A DNA stretch of 64,000 nt, from the NCBI GenBank assembly GCA_013178295.1, contig JABLWW010000005.1, positions 1 to 64,000 of the forward strand. The letters are read 5' to 3'. Below, piece by piece: positions 8,808 through 17,388 of this stretch. A program made the position numbers and the translations under genes. The notes beneath the pieces were generated by a model. The model saw nothing but the letters and a program-made list of their open reading frames with translations, was not told the origin of the DNA and did not search any database. Numbering within the stretch: the stretch's first letter is position 1; each line of letters opens with the position of its first letter. The stretch comes from Anaerolineae bacterium (GTDB lineage Bacteria; Chloroflexota; Anaerolineae; Anaerolineales; Anaerolineaceae).

Positions 8808-9671
8808 ATGCAGGAAATTGCTGAAAACGTTTTTATTGAAACTTCTTTTCCTGGGTTAACTGTAGGGGTTATTGGTGCAGCACACGGGCCTGTACTGATT
8901 GATACACCGTTTCGTCCGGAGGACATACGCACTTGGCGTGCGACGATACAAAATCTGGGAGGGGGTGTAAACCGTTTGCTGATCAACCTGGATGCTCATG
9001 CCGACCGCACATTGGGTGTCAGAGCTATGGATTGTACGGTGGTTGGGCATGAAGCTATGTCTGAGATCTTCCGATCGCGCCCGATGACTTTCAAGGCGCA
9101 GCCTGCGGGGGCAGGGTCTGAATGGGAGCTTTATGAAGGTCTGGGCAGTACCAGGTGGGCGCCGCCTGATATTACTTTCTCGGATGAGTTGATCATTTAT
9201 TGGGACAGCTTTCCAATTATTTTGAAAGAGTGCCCCGGCCCTTCCGTTGGTTCCATCTGGGCTGATTTGCCAGAACAACAGGTGCTTTTTTTGGGTGATC
9301 TGGTTGTCCGCGATCAGCCTCCTTTTTTGGCGATGGCAGATATACCATCCTGGATTATGAGCCTTTCGCAGTTATTGTCGCCTCAGTACAAGAAATATCA
9401 GTTTATTGTGAGCAGTCGCGGAGGGCTTGTTTCTCGCGAGCACATTGAGCGGCAGAAAAAGTTTCTTGAGAAGGTTCAAAAGCTGTTGAGCACTCTGGCT
9501 GAATCGCAGGCGGGGGAAGAAGAGGTGGAGCTTGTGATCCCAGAGTTGATGCAATTTTATTCGTCTTCGGTGGCAAGAGAAGATCACTTGCGGAACAGAC
9601 TGCGCTGGGGGCTGCGCCATTACTATAAACGGCATTATCTTCAGGCGGGCTCAGAACCCCTTGAGGAGTAA
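8808..9671 (+). CDS. Metallo-beta-lactamase-fold protein with degraded metal site
   Basis: The N-terminal third follows the metallo-beta-lactamase fold: a first strand with HGPVLIDTP near residue 27, then a position equal to the HxHxDH motif near residue 62, and LFLGDLVV near 162. But the motif reads NLDAHADRTLG, so only one of the three metal histidines and the aspartate remain. The later histidine region reads CPGPSVGS instead of the usual HTPGHSxGS. It probably binds metal differently or not at all. The last ~80 residues are helical and charged. Good ribosome site (AGGAG, six bases spacing). Function unknown; the asparaginase gene follows 26 bases later. Confidence 0.6.
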   Translation: MQEIAENVFIETSFPGLTVGVIGAAHGPVLIDTPFRPEDIRTWRATIQNLGGGVNRLLINLDAHADRTLGVRAMDCTVVGHEAMSEIFRSRPMTFKAQPAGAGSEWELYEGLGSTRWAPPDITFSDELIIYWDSFPIILKECPGPSVGSIWADLPEQQVLFLGDLVVRDQPPFLAMADIPSWIMSLSQLLSPQYKKYQFIVSSRGGLVSREHIERQKKFLEKVQKLLSTLAESQAGEEEVELVIPELMQFYSSSVAREDHLRNRLRWGLRHYYKRHYLQAGSEPLEE

Positions 9672-9697
9672 TCTTTTTTACAAGGGGTGCGGTATAC

Positions 9698-10753
9698 ATG
9701 CTATATTCAGATTGCTGTTCTCTTATTGAAGTGACAAGGGGGCGTATTGTTGAATCCATCCACTTTGGTGCCATTGCGGTGGTGGATTCAAATGGCAGGC
9801 TGTTATGCGGCTGTGGCAATGTGGATGCGGTAACGTATTTGCGTTCAGCGTCGAAGCCCATTCAGGTATTGCCATTTTTGGAAGACGGCGGGATGGAAAC
9901 GTACCGTTTTACCGAGCAGGAACTGGCAATTATGTGTGCTTCACATTCCGGGACGGATGAGCATGTGGCGGTTATTCACGCGATGCAGCATAAGGTTGGT
10001 CTGTCAGATGCGGATTATCTGTGTGGCACACATCCGCCGATGCATTGGCCAACACGTAGGGCGATGTTGCAGCGTGGCGAGGAGCCGACGCCCAGCCGCC
10101 ATACCTGCTCCGGTAAGCATACAGGGATGCTTGCGTTGGCGCGTTTGCGTGGTTGGCAGTTGGAAGATTATATTCGACCTGAACATCCTGTTCAACAGCG
10201 CATTATTAAGACCTTTTCCGAGATGAGCGATGTGCCTGTTGAGGATATCCAGATTGGGATTGACGGTTGTTCGGTGCCGGTTTTTGGTGTTCCGCTGCGT
10301 AATGCGGCGCTGGCTTTTGCTCGTTTGGTTGATCCTATCCATGCCGGTCTTGATGAACGTAGAGCGGCTGCCTGCCGCAGGGTTGTGCAGGCGATGGTAA
10401 CATACCCAGGCATGGTTGCTGGACCAGAGCGTTTTGACACTGATTTAATGCTGGCTGGCAAAGGGAAAATTGTTGCTAAGGTTGGCGCTGAGGGGTATCA
10501 ATTGATTGGCATTGAACGCGGAGCGCTGGACAAAGACAGCCCTGCTCTGGGGATTGCATACAAAATATCCGATGGCGACGAGGCAGGTAGGGCTGGTCCG
10601 CTTGTTGGTCTTGAGGTGCTGCGTCAGTTGGGTTTCGTTTTCCCTGTGGAGACAGTTGGTCTTGCCAGGTATGATTCCCGTCAGATGAAAAATTATAAAA
10701 AGTTGATTGTGGGTGAAATTCGCCCATCCTTCCATTTGCAATGGCGGATGTAG
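9698..10753 (+). CDS. L-asparaginase II-type protein (PF06089)
   Basis: Resembles the asparaginase II family first described in rhizobia, which is unrelated to the bacterial type I/II threonine amidohydrolases. Family features seen: RSASKPIQVLP near residue 50, ASHSGTDEH near 88, HTCSGKHTGML near 131 and IGIDGCSVPVFG near 185. The SxxK and SGKH motifs are the likely active site. Length of 351 residues is normal. The reaction would be L-asparagine to aspartate and ammonia, in the cytoplasm. Its 3' end overlaps nth by 13 bases. Confidence 0.85.
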   Translation: MLYSDCCSLIEVTRGRIVESIHFGAIAVVDSNGRLLCGCGNVDAVTYLRSASKPIQVLPFLEDGGMETYRFTEQELAIMCASHSGTDEHVAVIHAMQHKVGLSDADYLCGTHPPMHWPTRRAMLQRGEEPTPSRHTCSGKHTGMLALARLRGWQLEDYIRPEHPVQQRIIKTFSEMSDVPVEDIQIGIDGCSVPVFGVPLRNAALAFARLVDPIHAGLDERRAAACRRVVQAMVTYPGMVAGPERFDTDLMLAGKGKIVAKVGAEGYQLIGIERGALDKDSPALGIAYKISDGDEAGRAGPLVGLEVLRQLGFVFPVETVGLARYDSRQMKNYKKLIVGEIRPSFHLQWRM

Positions 10754-11475
10754 CGCAACAGAACCTTTCTGCACTGGCAGGAGAGGTACACAAACGTCTG
10801 AAGCTGGTTTTTGGAGAACCGGCATGGCGTCGTGCGCACACCCCCCTGGATGAGTTGATATCCACGATCCTTTCACAAAACACAAATGACCGAAACCGCG
10901 ATATTGCTTTTGACAGGCTGCGAAAGCGGCTCCCCAACTGGGAGGCGGTTCGTGACGCTGACGTGGGACAGGTGGTTGATGCCATCCGCATAGCGGGGCT
11001 TGCCAATCAAAAAGGGGCGCGTATTCAGGAGATTTTACGTCAGATAACTGCTGAGCGGGGCAATCTGGATTTGTCTTTTCTGTGCACTCTTTCCACAGAT
11101 GAGGCACGTTCATGGCTCTTACGCTTTAAGGGAGTGGGGCTGAAGACGGCGGCGATTGTGCTGTTGTTTTCTCTGGACAAGCCGGCTTTTCCAGTGGATA
11201 CCCATATTTATCGCGTTAGCGGGCGTGTTGGGTTGAGACCGGCAGATATGCGTGTGGAGGAAGCACATCATCACCTTGAAGGGTTATTCAACCCACATGA
11301 TTATGGTGTGGTGCATTTGAATCTGATCCGTCTGGGCAGAGAGATCTGTCATGCGCGCAAGCCAGATTGTGATCATTGCCCTTTGTGTGATATCTGCAAT
11401 TTTGCCCATGCCAATATGGTGGAGTGCAATCAAAATCCCCTTGAAGAGCCAGCAAAGGGCTTTTCAAGGGGATAG
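10741..11475 (+). CDS. nth: Endonuclease III family DNA glycosylase/AP lyase
   Basis: Base excision repair enzyme that removes oxidised pyrimidines and cuts at AP sites. The helix-hairpin-helix is at LRFKGVGLKTAAIVL with the catalytic lysine (GVGLKTA), the catalytic aspartate lies in PVDTHIYRV, and the [4Fe-4S] loop C-x6-C-x2-C-x5-C is complete near residues 204-220. It is 244 residues, slightly longer than E. coli Nth because of N- and C-terminal extensions. The last 13 codons lie inside a long hairpin (11435-11473) that probably ends transcription. Confidence 0.92.
   Translation: MADVAQQNLSALAGEVHKRLKLVFGEPAWRRAHTPLDELISTILSQNTNDRNRDIAFDRLRKRLPNWEAVRDADVGQVVDAIRIAGLANQKGARIQEILRQITAERGNLDLSFLCTLSTDEARSWLLRFKGVGLKTAAIVLLFSLDKPAFPVDTHIYRVSGRVGLRPADMRVEEAHHHLEGLFNPHDYGVVHLNLIRLGREICHARKPDCDHCPLCDICNFAHANMVECNQNPLEEPAKGFSRG
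11435..11473. terminator. Sixteen-bp hairpin between convergent nth and metK
   Basis: Arms 11435-11450 and 11458-11473 pair along 16 positions with one G-T wobble and a seven-base loop. No clear T tract follows on either strand. It lies wholly inside the last codons of nth and 26 bases beyond the metK stop, so it could serve both convergent genes. Confidence 0.5.
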
Positions 11476-11498
11476 CAGGAACACAAGGGGTGAAATTT

Positions 11499-12713
11499 TT
11501 ACTTTAATCCAGCGGCATCGCGTAGCAGGTCGGCTTTGTTGGTGCGCTCCCAGGTAAGGTCAAGGTCATCGCGCCCGAAGTGCCCGTATGCTGCAATCTT
11601 TCGGTAGATGGGTTTGCGCAGGTCGAGGTCGCGGATAATAGCGCCAGGGCGCAAGTCGAAGTGTTGGCTGATGAGATTGGCGATCTTTTCGTCGGGGATT
11701 TTGCCTGTGCCAAAAGTTTCGACATTGATACTGAGTGGGCGAGCCACACCGATGGCATAGGCGACCTGTATCTCGCAACGGTCAGCCAGACCGGCAGCGA
11801 CAATATTTTTAGCTGCCCAGCGGGCGGCATAAGCTCCAGAGCGGTCAACTTTTGTGGGGTCTTTGCCGCTGAAGCAGCCGCCACCATGTCGTCCCATTCC
11901 TCCATAGGTGTCTACGATGATCTTGCGTCCGGTAACTCCCGAATCGCCCATTGGGCCACCAATAACAAAACGTCCGGTTGGGTTGACGTATATTTTCATG
12001 TTGCGGTCAACCATCTCTTTGGGGAGGACAGGTTTGATGATGTATTCAATCACACCTTCCCGGATGGTTTCGTTGGATACTTCAGCAGCGTGCTGTGTGC
12101 TGATCAGAACGGTATCAATGCGTTTGGGTTTTCCGTATTCGTATTCGATGGTGACCTGAGATTTTCCATCTGGGCGCAGCCAGTCCAGCAGATGGGTTTT
12201 GCGCGCCTCTGCCAGGCGGCGGGTCAGCTTGTGTGCCAGATAAATGGGCATGGGCATCAGTGTGGGAGTCTCGTTGCAGGCGTAGCCGAACATCATTCCC
12301 TGATCTCCGGCACCCACTGCTTCGATATCGGCGTCGTTCATTTCTCCTTTTTTTGCTTCCAGAGCGTTGTCAACGCCCAGAGCGATATCCCCTGATTGGG
12401 CAGCGATTGCGGAAAGAACGCCACAGGTATTGGCGTCAAAGCCTTTGGAGCTATCGTCGTAGCCGATGTTGCGGACGACATCACGCACCAGGATATCGAA
12501 ATTGACAAAGGCTTTGGTGGTGATTTCGCCAAGGATCATCACATAACCAGTCTTGGTTGCGGTTTCGCAGGCTACCCGCGAGAATTGATCCTGTTCAAGA
12601 CAGGCATCAAGGACGGCATCGCTGACCTGGTCGCAGAGTTTGTCGGGGTGTCCCTCGGTGACCGATTCGGAAGTGAATACGTAATGTGCTGAACTCATAA
12701 AGGTGGTGGTCAT
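11499..12713 (-). CDS. metK: S-adenosylmethionine synthetase
   Basis: Makes S-adenosylmethionine from methionine and ATP in the cytoplasm. The N-terminal [20 protein letters not shown] holds the first catalytic residues, [12 protein letters not shown] is the adenosine/methionine signature near residue 132, and [16 protein letters not shown] the P-loop-like signature near 278. 404 residues, full length. Start ATG at 12713 has AAGGAG 13 bases before; an ATG five codons later (12698) is also possible. Expression is controlled by a SAM-I riboswitch in its leader. Confidence 0.97.
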   Translation of the reverse strand: MTTTFMSSAHYVFTSESVTEGHPDKLCDQVSDAVLDACLEQDQFSRVACETATKTGYVMILGEITTKAFVNFDILVRDVVRNIGYDDSSKGFDANTCGVLSAIAAQSGDIALGVDNALEAKKGEMNDADIEAVGAGDQGMMFGYACNETPTLMPMPIYLAHKLTRRLAEARKTHLLDWLRPDGKSQVTIEYEYGKPKRIDTVLISTQHAAEVSNETIREGVIEYIIKPVLPKEMVDRNMKIYVNPTGRFVIGGPMGDSGVTGRKIIVDTYGGMGRHGGGCFSGKDPTKVDRSGAYAARWAAKNIVAAGLADRCEIQVAYAIGVARPLSINVETFGTGKIPDEKIANLISQHFDLRPGAIIRDLDLRKPIYRKIAAYGHFGRDDLDLTWERTNKADLLRDAAGLK

Positions 12714-12740
12714 ATTTGGTGTTTAACTCCTTTTTAAGTA

Positions 12741-12774
12741 TTTTGCCCCTCCAGGCATGTTGTGAGGGGCAAAA
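12741..12774 (-). promoter_or_regulatory. Expression-platform hairpin of the metK riboswitch
   Basis: Perfect 11-bp stem (12764-12774 with 12741-12751, loop of 12) downstream of the SAM-I aptamer on the minus strand. Its 5' arm can also pair with GAGAGGGC at 12789-12796, which overlaps the 3' strand of aptamer helix P1. This gives the usual either/or choice. The stem is followed by TACTTAAAAAGGAG, not by a U run, and the metK ribosome site comes directly after it. Confidence 0.65.
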
Positions 12775-12791
12775 ATAATCTACTTGCTGCC

Positions 12792-12910
12792 CTCTCATCT
12801 GCCAGAAATAATCCATCTGCAGGAATTGGCACCTTTGGCTGGCGGGTGCAAACACCAGCCTGGTTGCCGAGGTTTCACAGGGCCAGTCCCTCCACCTCTC
12901 TGGATAAGAG
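12792..12910 (-). ncRNA. SAM-I riboswitch (S box) aptamer upstream of metK
   Basis: On the minus strand the leader carries the S-box core: AGAGGTGGAGGGACTGGCCC, then GTGAAACCTCGGCAACC, and later GGTGCCAATTCCTGCAG. Helix P1 forms from CTCTTATC (12903-12910) and GATGAGAG (12792-12799), eight pairs. This is the classical SAM-I arrangement, expected to lower metK expression when SAM is plentiful. Confidence 0.95.
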
Positions 12911-12941
12911 CGCCTCTAGGGGCTATTTTGTTGTCAGCAAG

Positions 12942-12970
12942 ATATTATCATAACATGATTGGGGTGTCAA
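12942..12970 (-). promoter_or_regulatory. metK promoter
   Basis: TTGACA (12965-12970), 17-base spacer, TAATAT (12942-12947) on the minus strand. Transcription would start near 12935, 25 bases before the riboswitch. Confidence 0.7.
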
Positions 12971-13039
12971 TGAGCGCAAAATGGGAACATTTACCAGAGA
13001 GGCAGGCAAATAAGAATATAATGGAGTGGTGAGTAGCGT

Positions 13040-15289
13040 ATGATTGTCAAAAACTTGCTGCGCCGAAAAGGCAGAACAATCTTGACTGTGCTGGGTATTA
13101 GCATTGGGGTGGCAGCCATTGTCGGTTTGGGTTCGATGGCAGATAGTCTTCAGGCGGGGTATCAATCTGTACTTACTGGCAGCAAGGCAGACTTGATTCT
13201 TAGTCAGCCTAACACGTTTGATACCAGCTATAGCTCAGTGGATGAGAAAATTGGGCAGCATCTGGCGGCTATGCCGGAGGTGGCTGCTGTATCGGGCATG
13301 TTGCAGGGGATTGTTCAATCTGAAAATGTGCCATATTTTTTTGTGTTTGGCTATCCAGAGGATAGTTTTGTTCTTAAGCGTTTCAACATCATTCGCGGTA
13401 TTGGGTTAGCTGACGCCGCTACACAACGGGTCAGGGGCAAACCCCTGATACTGGGTTCAGCGGCAGCTGAATCGCTAAAAAAAGAGGTGGGAGACGCTCT
13501 GCGTTTAACGGGTACGGTATTTCGGGTTGTGGGGATTTATCAGACGGGGGATGCATTTGAAGACAGCGGAGCGGTTTTTCGTCTGTCTGATGCCCAGGAG
13601 CTGCTTGGAAAACCGCGTCAGGTGAGTATCTTTTATATCCAACTTAAGGATGCGGACTTACAACAAAGGCTGAAAAAACGGCTGGAGAGAATTTACCCCG
13701 ATCTTGAACTCTCAACAAGCAGCGAATATGCTGATAAACAACTTATGAGTTCTTCTGGAAAAGTGTATGTGTGGGTGATCGCTGGCATAGCCGTTTTGCT
13801 TGGTGGGGTAGGGATGATGAACGCTCAGTTGATGTCTGTCTTTGAGCGTACAAGAGAGATCGGTGTACTGCGGGCGGTTGGATGGAAACGCAGGAGGATA
13901 CTGGGCCTGATTTTGGGGGAGACCGTACTCGTTTGTTTGGTAGGCGGTACGCTGGGCATTGTTCTGGGGTGGGTGTTGTTGGCGTTGGTGTCGCAGCAGA
14001 CGGTGCTTTTTGGTTCCACTGCATCCAATATACGCCCTGGGCTTATTTTGCAGGCGTATGTGGTGGTGTTAATGATGGGGCTATTGGGGGGATTATATCC
14101 TGCCTGGCGGGCGTCAAGTTTTGCGCCAATTGAGGCGATTCGATATGAAGGAGGAAGTGCGGGAGCAAATGCCCGCAGACTGCCGTTTGGTGGAATGGCA
14201 GTACAAAGTCTGTGGCAGCGGTTGACGCGCACGCTTCTCACTCTCAGCGTGATATCGCTTACCGTGGGGAACATTCTGGCAATGGATGCGCTGATGGAGG
14301 GCATGGCAAAGGAGTTCACTGGGCTTGCTACCGGCTCAGACGTTGAAATCATGGTGCGTCAGGCAGATGTTTCAGATACAAGCCTGAGCGCCCTGGATAG
14401 TTCGGTTGGAGCGAAGATAGCTGCTATTCCTAATGTGGCACATGTCAGCGGGATGTTGCTGACGGCGGTAATGCTACCCGAAACGGGCGGGTTTTTTATT
14501 ATTCAGGGTTATGCGCCTAATGAGTATGCTATTCGTCGTTTCAAGATCACCAATGGCGAAACCTTGAAAAATAATCGTCAGATGATTATTGGGCGGTTGA
14601 TTGCACAAGCCCTGAAAAAGCAAGTGGGCGATTCGATTGAACTGAGCGGAGTGCGTTTTCGCATTGTGGGAATATTTGAAACTGGCATTGGCTGGGAGGA
14701 AATGGGGGGCGTGATGACTCTCCGGGATGCCCAGACCTTTATGGGGCGCCCGCGCAAGGTAACCATGTATGCGGTGAAGGTAGCTGAATCTGCCCGCCCT
14801 GAGGAAGTTGTCGAACAAATCAATCGTAAAATCCCGGAGGCGTATGCCGCTTTGAGCGGTGATTTTGTTGAACAGATGCCGGATATGCAGAATACCAGAG
14901 CGATGATGTTGGGGATTTCGCTTTTGGCGATCGTTGTGGGCGGAATGGCCGTCATGAATACGATGCTGATGGCTGTGTTGGAACGCACGCGAGAGATTGG
15001 TGTTTTGCGCGCCGTTGGGTGGCGAAGATTGGCTATTCTGGGGATTATTGTGCGCGAATCGCTGATTATGGCTTTGATTGGTGGCGCTTTGGGTGTTGTG
15101 TTTGCTTTTTTGCTTGCCCTGATCTTAAAGCTGATACCAGACGTGCGTGAGATGGTTTCTTTTCTGTGGACGCTTAAAGTGTTCTTCAGGGCACTGCTGG
15201 TTACGCTGATATTAGGCACGATTGGCGGTTTATATCCTGCCTATCGTGCGACTCGATTACATCCTGTTGAGGCTTTGCGTTACGAGTAA
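13040..15289 (+). CDS. FtsX/MacB-type ABC permease, internally duplicated
   Basis: A 749-residue protein made of two tandem MacB-like units. Each has an N-terminal membrane span, a periplasm-like core domain, and an FtsX module. The repeats are obvious: ERTREIGVLRAVGWKRRRIL and GGLYPAWRASSFAPIEAIRYE-like in the first half (about 275-375) are echoed by ERTREIGVLRAVGWRRLAIL and a GGLYPAYRATRLHP segment in the second (about 650-749). One polypeptide could thus supply both halves of the transporter. It heads an operon with an HlyD-like lipoprotein, an ATPase and a sortase fusion. No strong ribosome site; a TATAAT at 13017-13022 lies close to the ATG. Confidence 0.88.
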   Translation: MIVKNLLRRKGRTILTVLGISIGVAAIVGLGSMADSLQAGYQSVLTGSKADLILSQPNTFDTSYSSVDEKIGQHLAAMPEVAAVSGMLQGIVQSENVPYFFVFGYPEDSFVLKRFNIIRGIGLADAATQRVRGKPLILGSAAAESLKKEVGDALRLTGTVFRVVGIYQTGDAFEDSGAVFRLSDAQELLGKPRQVSIFYIQLKDADLQQRLKKRLERIYPDLELSTSSEYADKQLMSSSGKVYVWVIAGIAVLLGGVGMMNAQLMSVFERTREIGVLRAVGWKRRRILGLILGETVLVCLVGGTLGIVLGWVLLALVSQQTVLFGSTASNIRPGLILQAYVVVLMMGLLGGLYPAWRASSFAPIEAIRYEGGSAGANARRLPFGGMAVQSLWQRLTRTLLTLSVISLTVGNILAMDALMEGMAKEFTGLATGSDVEIMVRQADVSDTSLSALDSSVGAKIAAIPNVAHVSGMLLTAVMLPETGGFFIIQGYAPNEYAIRRFKITNGETLKNNRQMIIGRLIAQALKKQVGDSIELSGVRFRIVGIFETGIGWEEMGGVMTLRDAQTFMGRPRKVTMYAVKVAESARPEEVVEQINRKIPEAYAALSGDFVEQMPDMQNTRAMMLGISLLAIVVGGMAVMNTMLMAVLERTREIGVLRAVGWRRLAILGIIVRESLIMALIGGALGVVFAFLLALILKLIPDVREMVSFLWTLKVFFRALLVTLILGTIGGLYPAYRATRLHPVEALRYE

Positions 15290-15321
15290 AATAAGGATAG
15301 GGAAATCAGGAGGATATGGTG

Positions 15322-16512
15322 ATGTATCTTTGGTGCAAAAGAGGATGTGTAGTGCTTTGGTTGCTGGTTGTTTTGCTGATTAGCTCATGCGGCGGCAAGC
15401 CAGCAACGATGACGTCAACGCCTGTGGAAGATGAGGGGGAAGAGTTTGTCCCGGTGATTAGTGCGACGGGAAAGGTTGTCCCACAACATTGGGCAACGCT
15501 GGGGGTAAAATCCACAGGAGTGATTGAGGAGCTGCTGGTTGTGGAAGGCGAGGAAGTTGTCGAAGGCCAGGTGATCTTAAGGCTGGGGGGTCGAGAACAG
15601 GCAGAGGCTCTGATCACGTCGGCTAAACTGGAGGAAATTGCTGCCCGGCAGGCGCTGGATATGCTTTACAAAGATTTGGATAGAAGCCGTGCTCTGGCGC
15701 AGCAAAGACTGGCAGATGCACGCAAAATGCTTGAGGATGCTGAGAAGAGGAGAAAGTATAAAGACTATGGGCGTGCCTCTCAGGCGACACTGGATGCGGC
15801 GAGGGCGAATTATATCCTTGCCCAGGATGCCTTTGAGGATGCTGAAAAAGATTTTAAAGATGTCGCCTGGATGGCGGAGGACGACCCGGCGCGGGCTGCC
15901 GTTTTGAGTCAATATGCTGCTGCCAGGGCGGTGCGCGATCGCGCTTTGGAAAATCTGAACTGGCTGTTGGGGCGTCCGAATGATGTGGAAATTGCACAGG
16001 CAGATGCGGCTGTGGCGCTGGCAAAGGCTGAGGTGGAAGCCGCACAGAGAGATTTGGATGATTTGAAGGATGGCCCAGACCCGGATCAATTGGAACTGGC
16101 ACAGGCGCGTTTATCGAATGCCGTTGAGGCGTTGGATGCTGCCCGCAAAGCTTTGGAAGACCTGACGCTTAAAGCGCCTTTTGACGGAACGGTTAGCAGG
16201 TTGTATGTGCGGGCGCAGGAATGGGTTGCGCCAGGTCAGCCGGTGGTTTTGCTGGGAGACCTGACACAATTGATTGTGGAAACGACTGATCTGAGCGAAA
16301 TTGATGTGGCGCAAATTGATGTGGGTAATCCGGCGACGGTTACATTCGATGCCCTGCCTGAAGTGGTTGCCCAGGCTCAGGTTACCCGAATTGCCCCAAA
16401 GTCAAGCGAGGGTTCGGGCGTGAATTACACAGTAACCATAGCTTTTGAGGATGTGCCTGAGCGGCTTTTGTGGGGTATGACCGCATTTGTGGATATACAG
16501 ACCAACAGGTAG
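15322..16512 (+). CDS. HlyD/MacA-like lipoprotein adaptor
   Basis: Extracytoplasmic adaptor of the MacAB-like system. A signal peptide with lipobox LISSC ends at about residue 23, so Lgt should lipidate it. Then a barrel-sandwich half (GVIEELLVVEGEEVVEGQ), a long alanine- and glutamate-rich coiled coil (about 85-260), the second half motif LKAPFDGTVSRL, and a beta-barrel domain. ATG 15322 is chosen because CAGGAGG lies eight bases upstream; the ATG at 15316 is too close. In a monoderm cell it would project from the outer face of the membrane. Confidence 0.88.
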   Translation: MYLWCKRGCVVLWLLVVLLISSCGGKPATMTSTPVEDEGEEFVPVISATGKVVPQHWATLGVKSTGVIEELLVVEGEEVVEGQVILRLGGREQAEALITSAKLEEIAARQALDMLYKDLDRSRALAQQRLADARKMLEDAEKRRKYKDYGRASQATLDAARANYILAQDAFEDAEKDFKDVAWMAEDDPARAAVLSQYAAARAVRDRALENLNWLLGRPNDVEIAQADAAVALAKAEVEAAQRDLDDLKDGPDPDQLELAQARLSNAVEALDAARKALEDLTLKAPFDGTVSRLYVRAQEWVAPGQPVVLLGDLTQLIVETTDLSEIDVAQIDVGNPATVTFDALPEVVAQAQVTRIAPKSSEGSGVNYTVTIAFEDVPERLLWGMTAFVDIQTNR

Positions 16513-16525
16513 AACTGGATAAGAT

Positions 16526-17386
16526 ATGGCTGCAGATTGGATTGTCGAGACACGCCGGTTGACACGCGTTTATGGCGATGGAGAGAGCATTCGCGCGCTG
16601 GATGGGATTGATCTCACCGTAGCCGCGGGTGAACTGGTGGCGATTATGGGGCCTAGCGGTAGCGGCAAAAGCACATTGTTAAATATATTGGGGGCGCTGG
16701 ATAAGCCCACTTCAGGGGAAGTTTGGGTAGATGGCTGTGACCTGGTGAATCTGAAGGATCAGGATGGTTTTCGATCAAAATCTGTTGGCTTTATATTTCA
16801 ACTGCATAACCTACTACCTACGCTCACAGCGCTTGAAAATGTCGAGGTGCCAATGATGGGGCATTTCAATGCTGCGGATAAAAAACGCCGCGCTGAATAT
16901 CTGCTCTCGTTGGTGGGGCTACAAGATCGAAGACATCATTTGCCCTCTCAGCTTTCTGGAGGGCAGCGGCAAAGGGTGGCAATTGCACGCGCACTGGCGA
17001 ATAACCCGCGTTTGGTGCTGGCAGATGAGCCTACCGGTGCGCTGGATACCGCCTCTGGTGAAGAACTGATGAGGTTAATCCGCGATCTCAATCAAACCCA
17101 GGGTACCACTTTTCTGGTGGTGACGCATGATGCGTTGGTTGCCCGTCAGACCAAACGGATTGTTATGATGCGTGATGGTAAGATTGAGAGAGAGGATATT
17201 GTGGGTTCACCGCTTGAAGAAGATTTGAAATTGTGGCAGTACTCGGTGCTTGGGCAGGGTATTCTAAGCGGCAGTGAAGATGTGATGAGAATGTTCTCGC
17301 TGAGTGAGAGGGAGCAGAAGGTGTTAAAGACGTTTTTACGCAAAGGAATGCCCAGCGTTTCCACGTATTCGGCAAAAGGTTCATAA
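16526..17386 (+). CDS. MacB/LolD-type ABC transporter ATPase
   Basis: ATPase that should drive the FtsX-type permease at 13040. Walker [10 protein letters not shown] is near residue 43, the signature [15 protein letters not shown] near 148, Walker [13 protein letters not shown] near 170, and the H-loop VVTHD. About 55 residues beyond the usual end carry acidic and helical sequence (from about 230), not typical of the family; this tail may contact the permease. The next gene starts three bases after its stop. Confidence 0.92.
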   Translation: MAADWIVETRRLTRVYGDGESIRALDGIDLTVAAGELVAIMGPSGSGKSTLLNILGALDKPTSGEVWVDGCDLVNLKDQDGFRSKSVGFIFQLHNLLPTLTALENVEVPMMGHFNAADKKRRAEYLLSLVGLQDRRHHLPSQLSGGQRQRVAIARALANNPRLVLADEPTGALDTASGEELMRLIRDLNQTQGTTFLVVTHDALVARQTKRIVMMRDGKIEREDIVGSPLEEDLKLWQYSVLGQGILSGSEDVMRMFSLSEREQKVLKTFLRKGMPSVSTYSAKGS

Positions 17387-17388
17387 CC

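Noticed and set aside
11580-12395. A 271-codon open frame on the plus strand opposite metK
   Set aside because: Shadow of metK; no family motif and no ribosome site.
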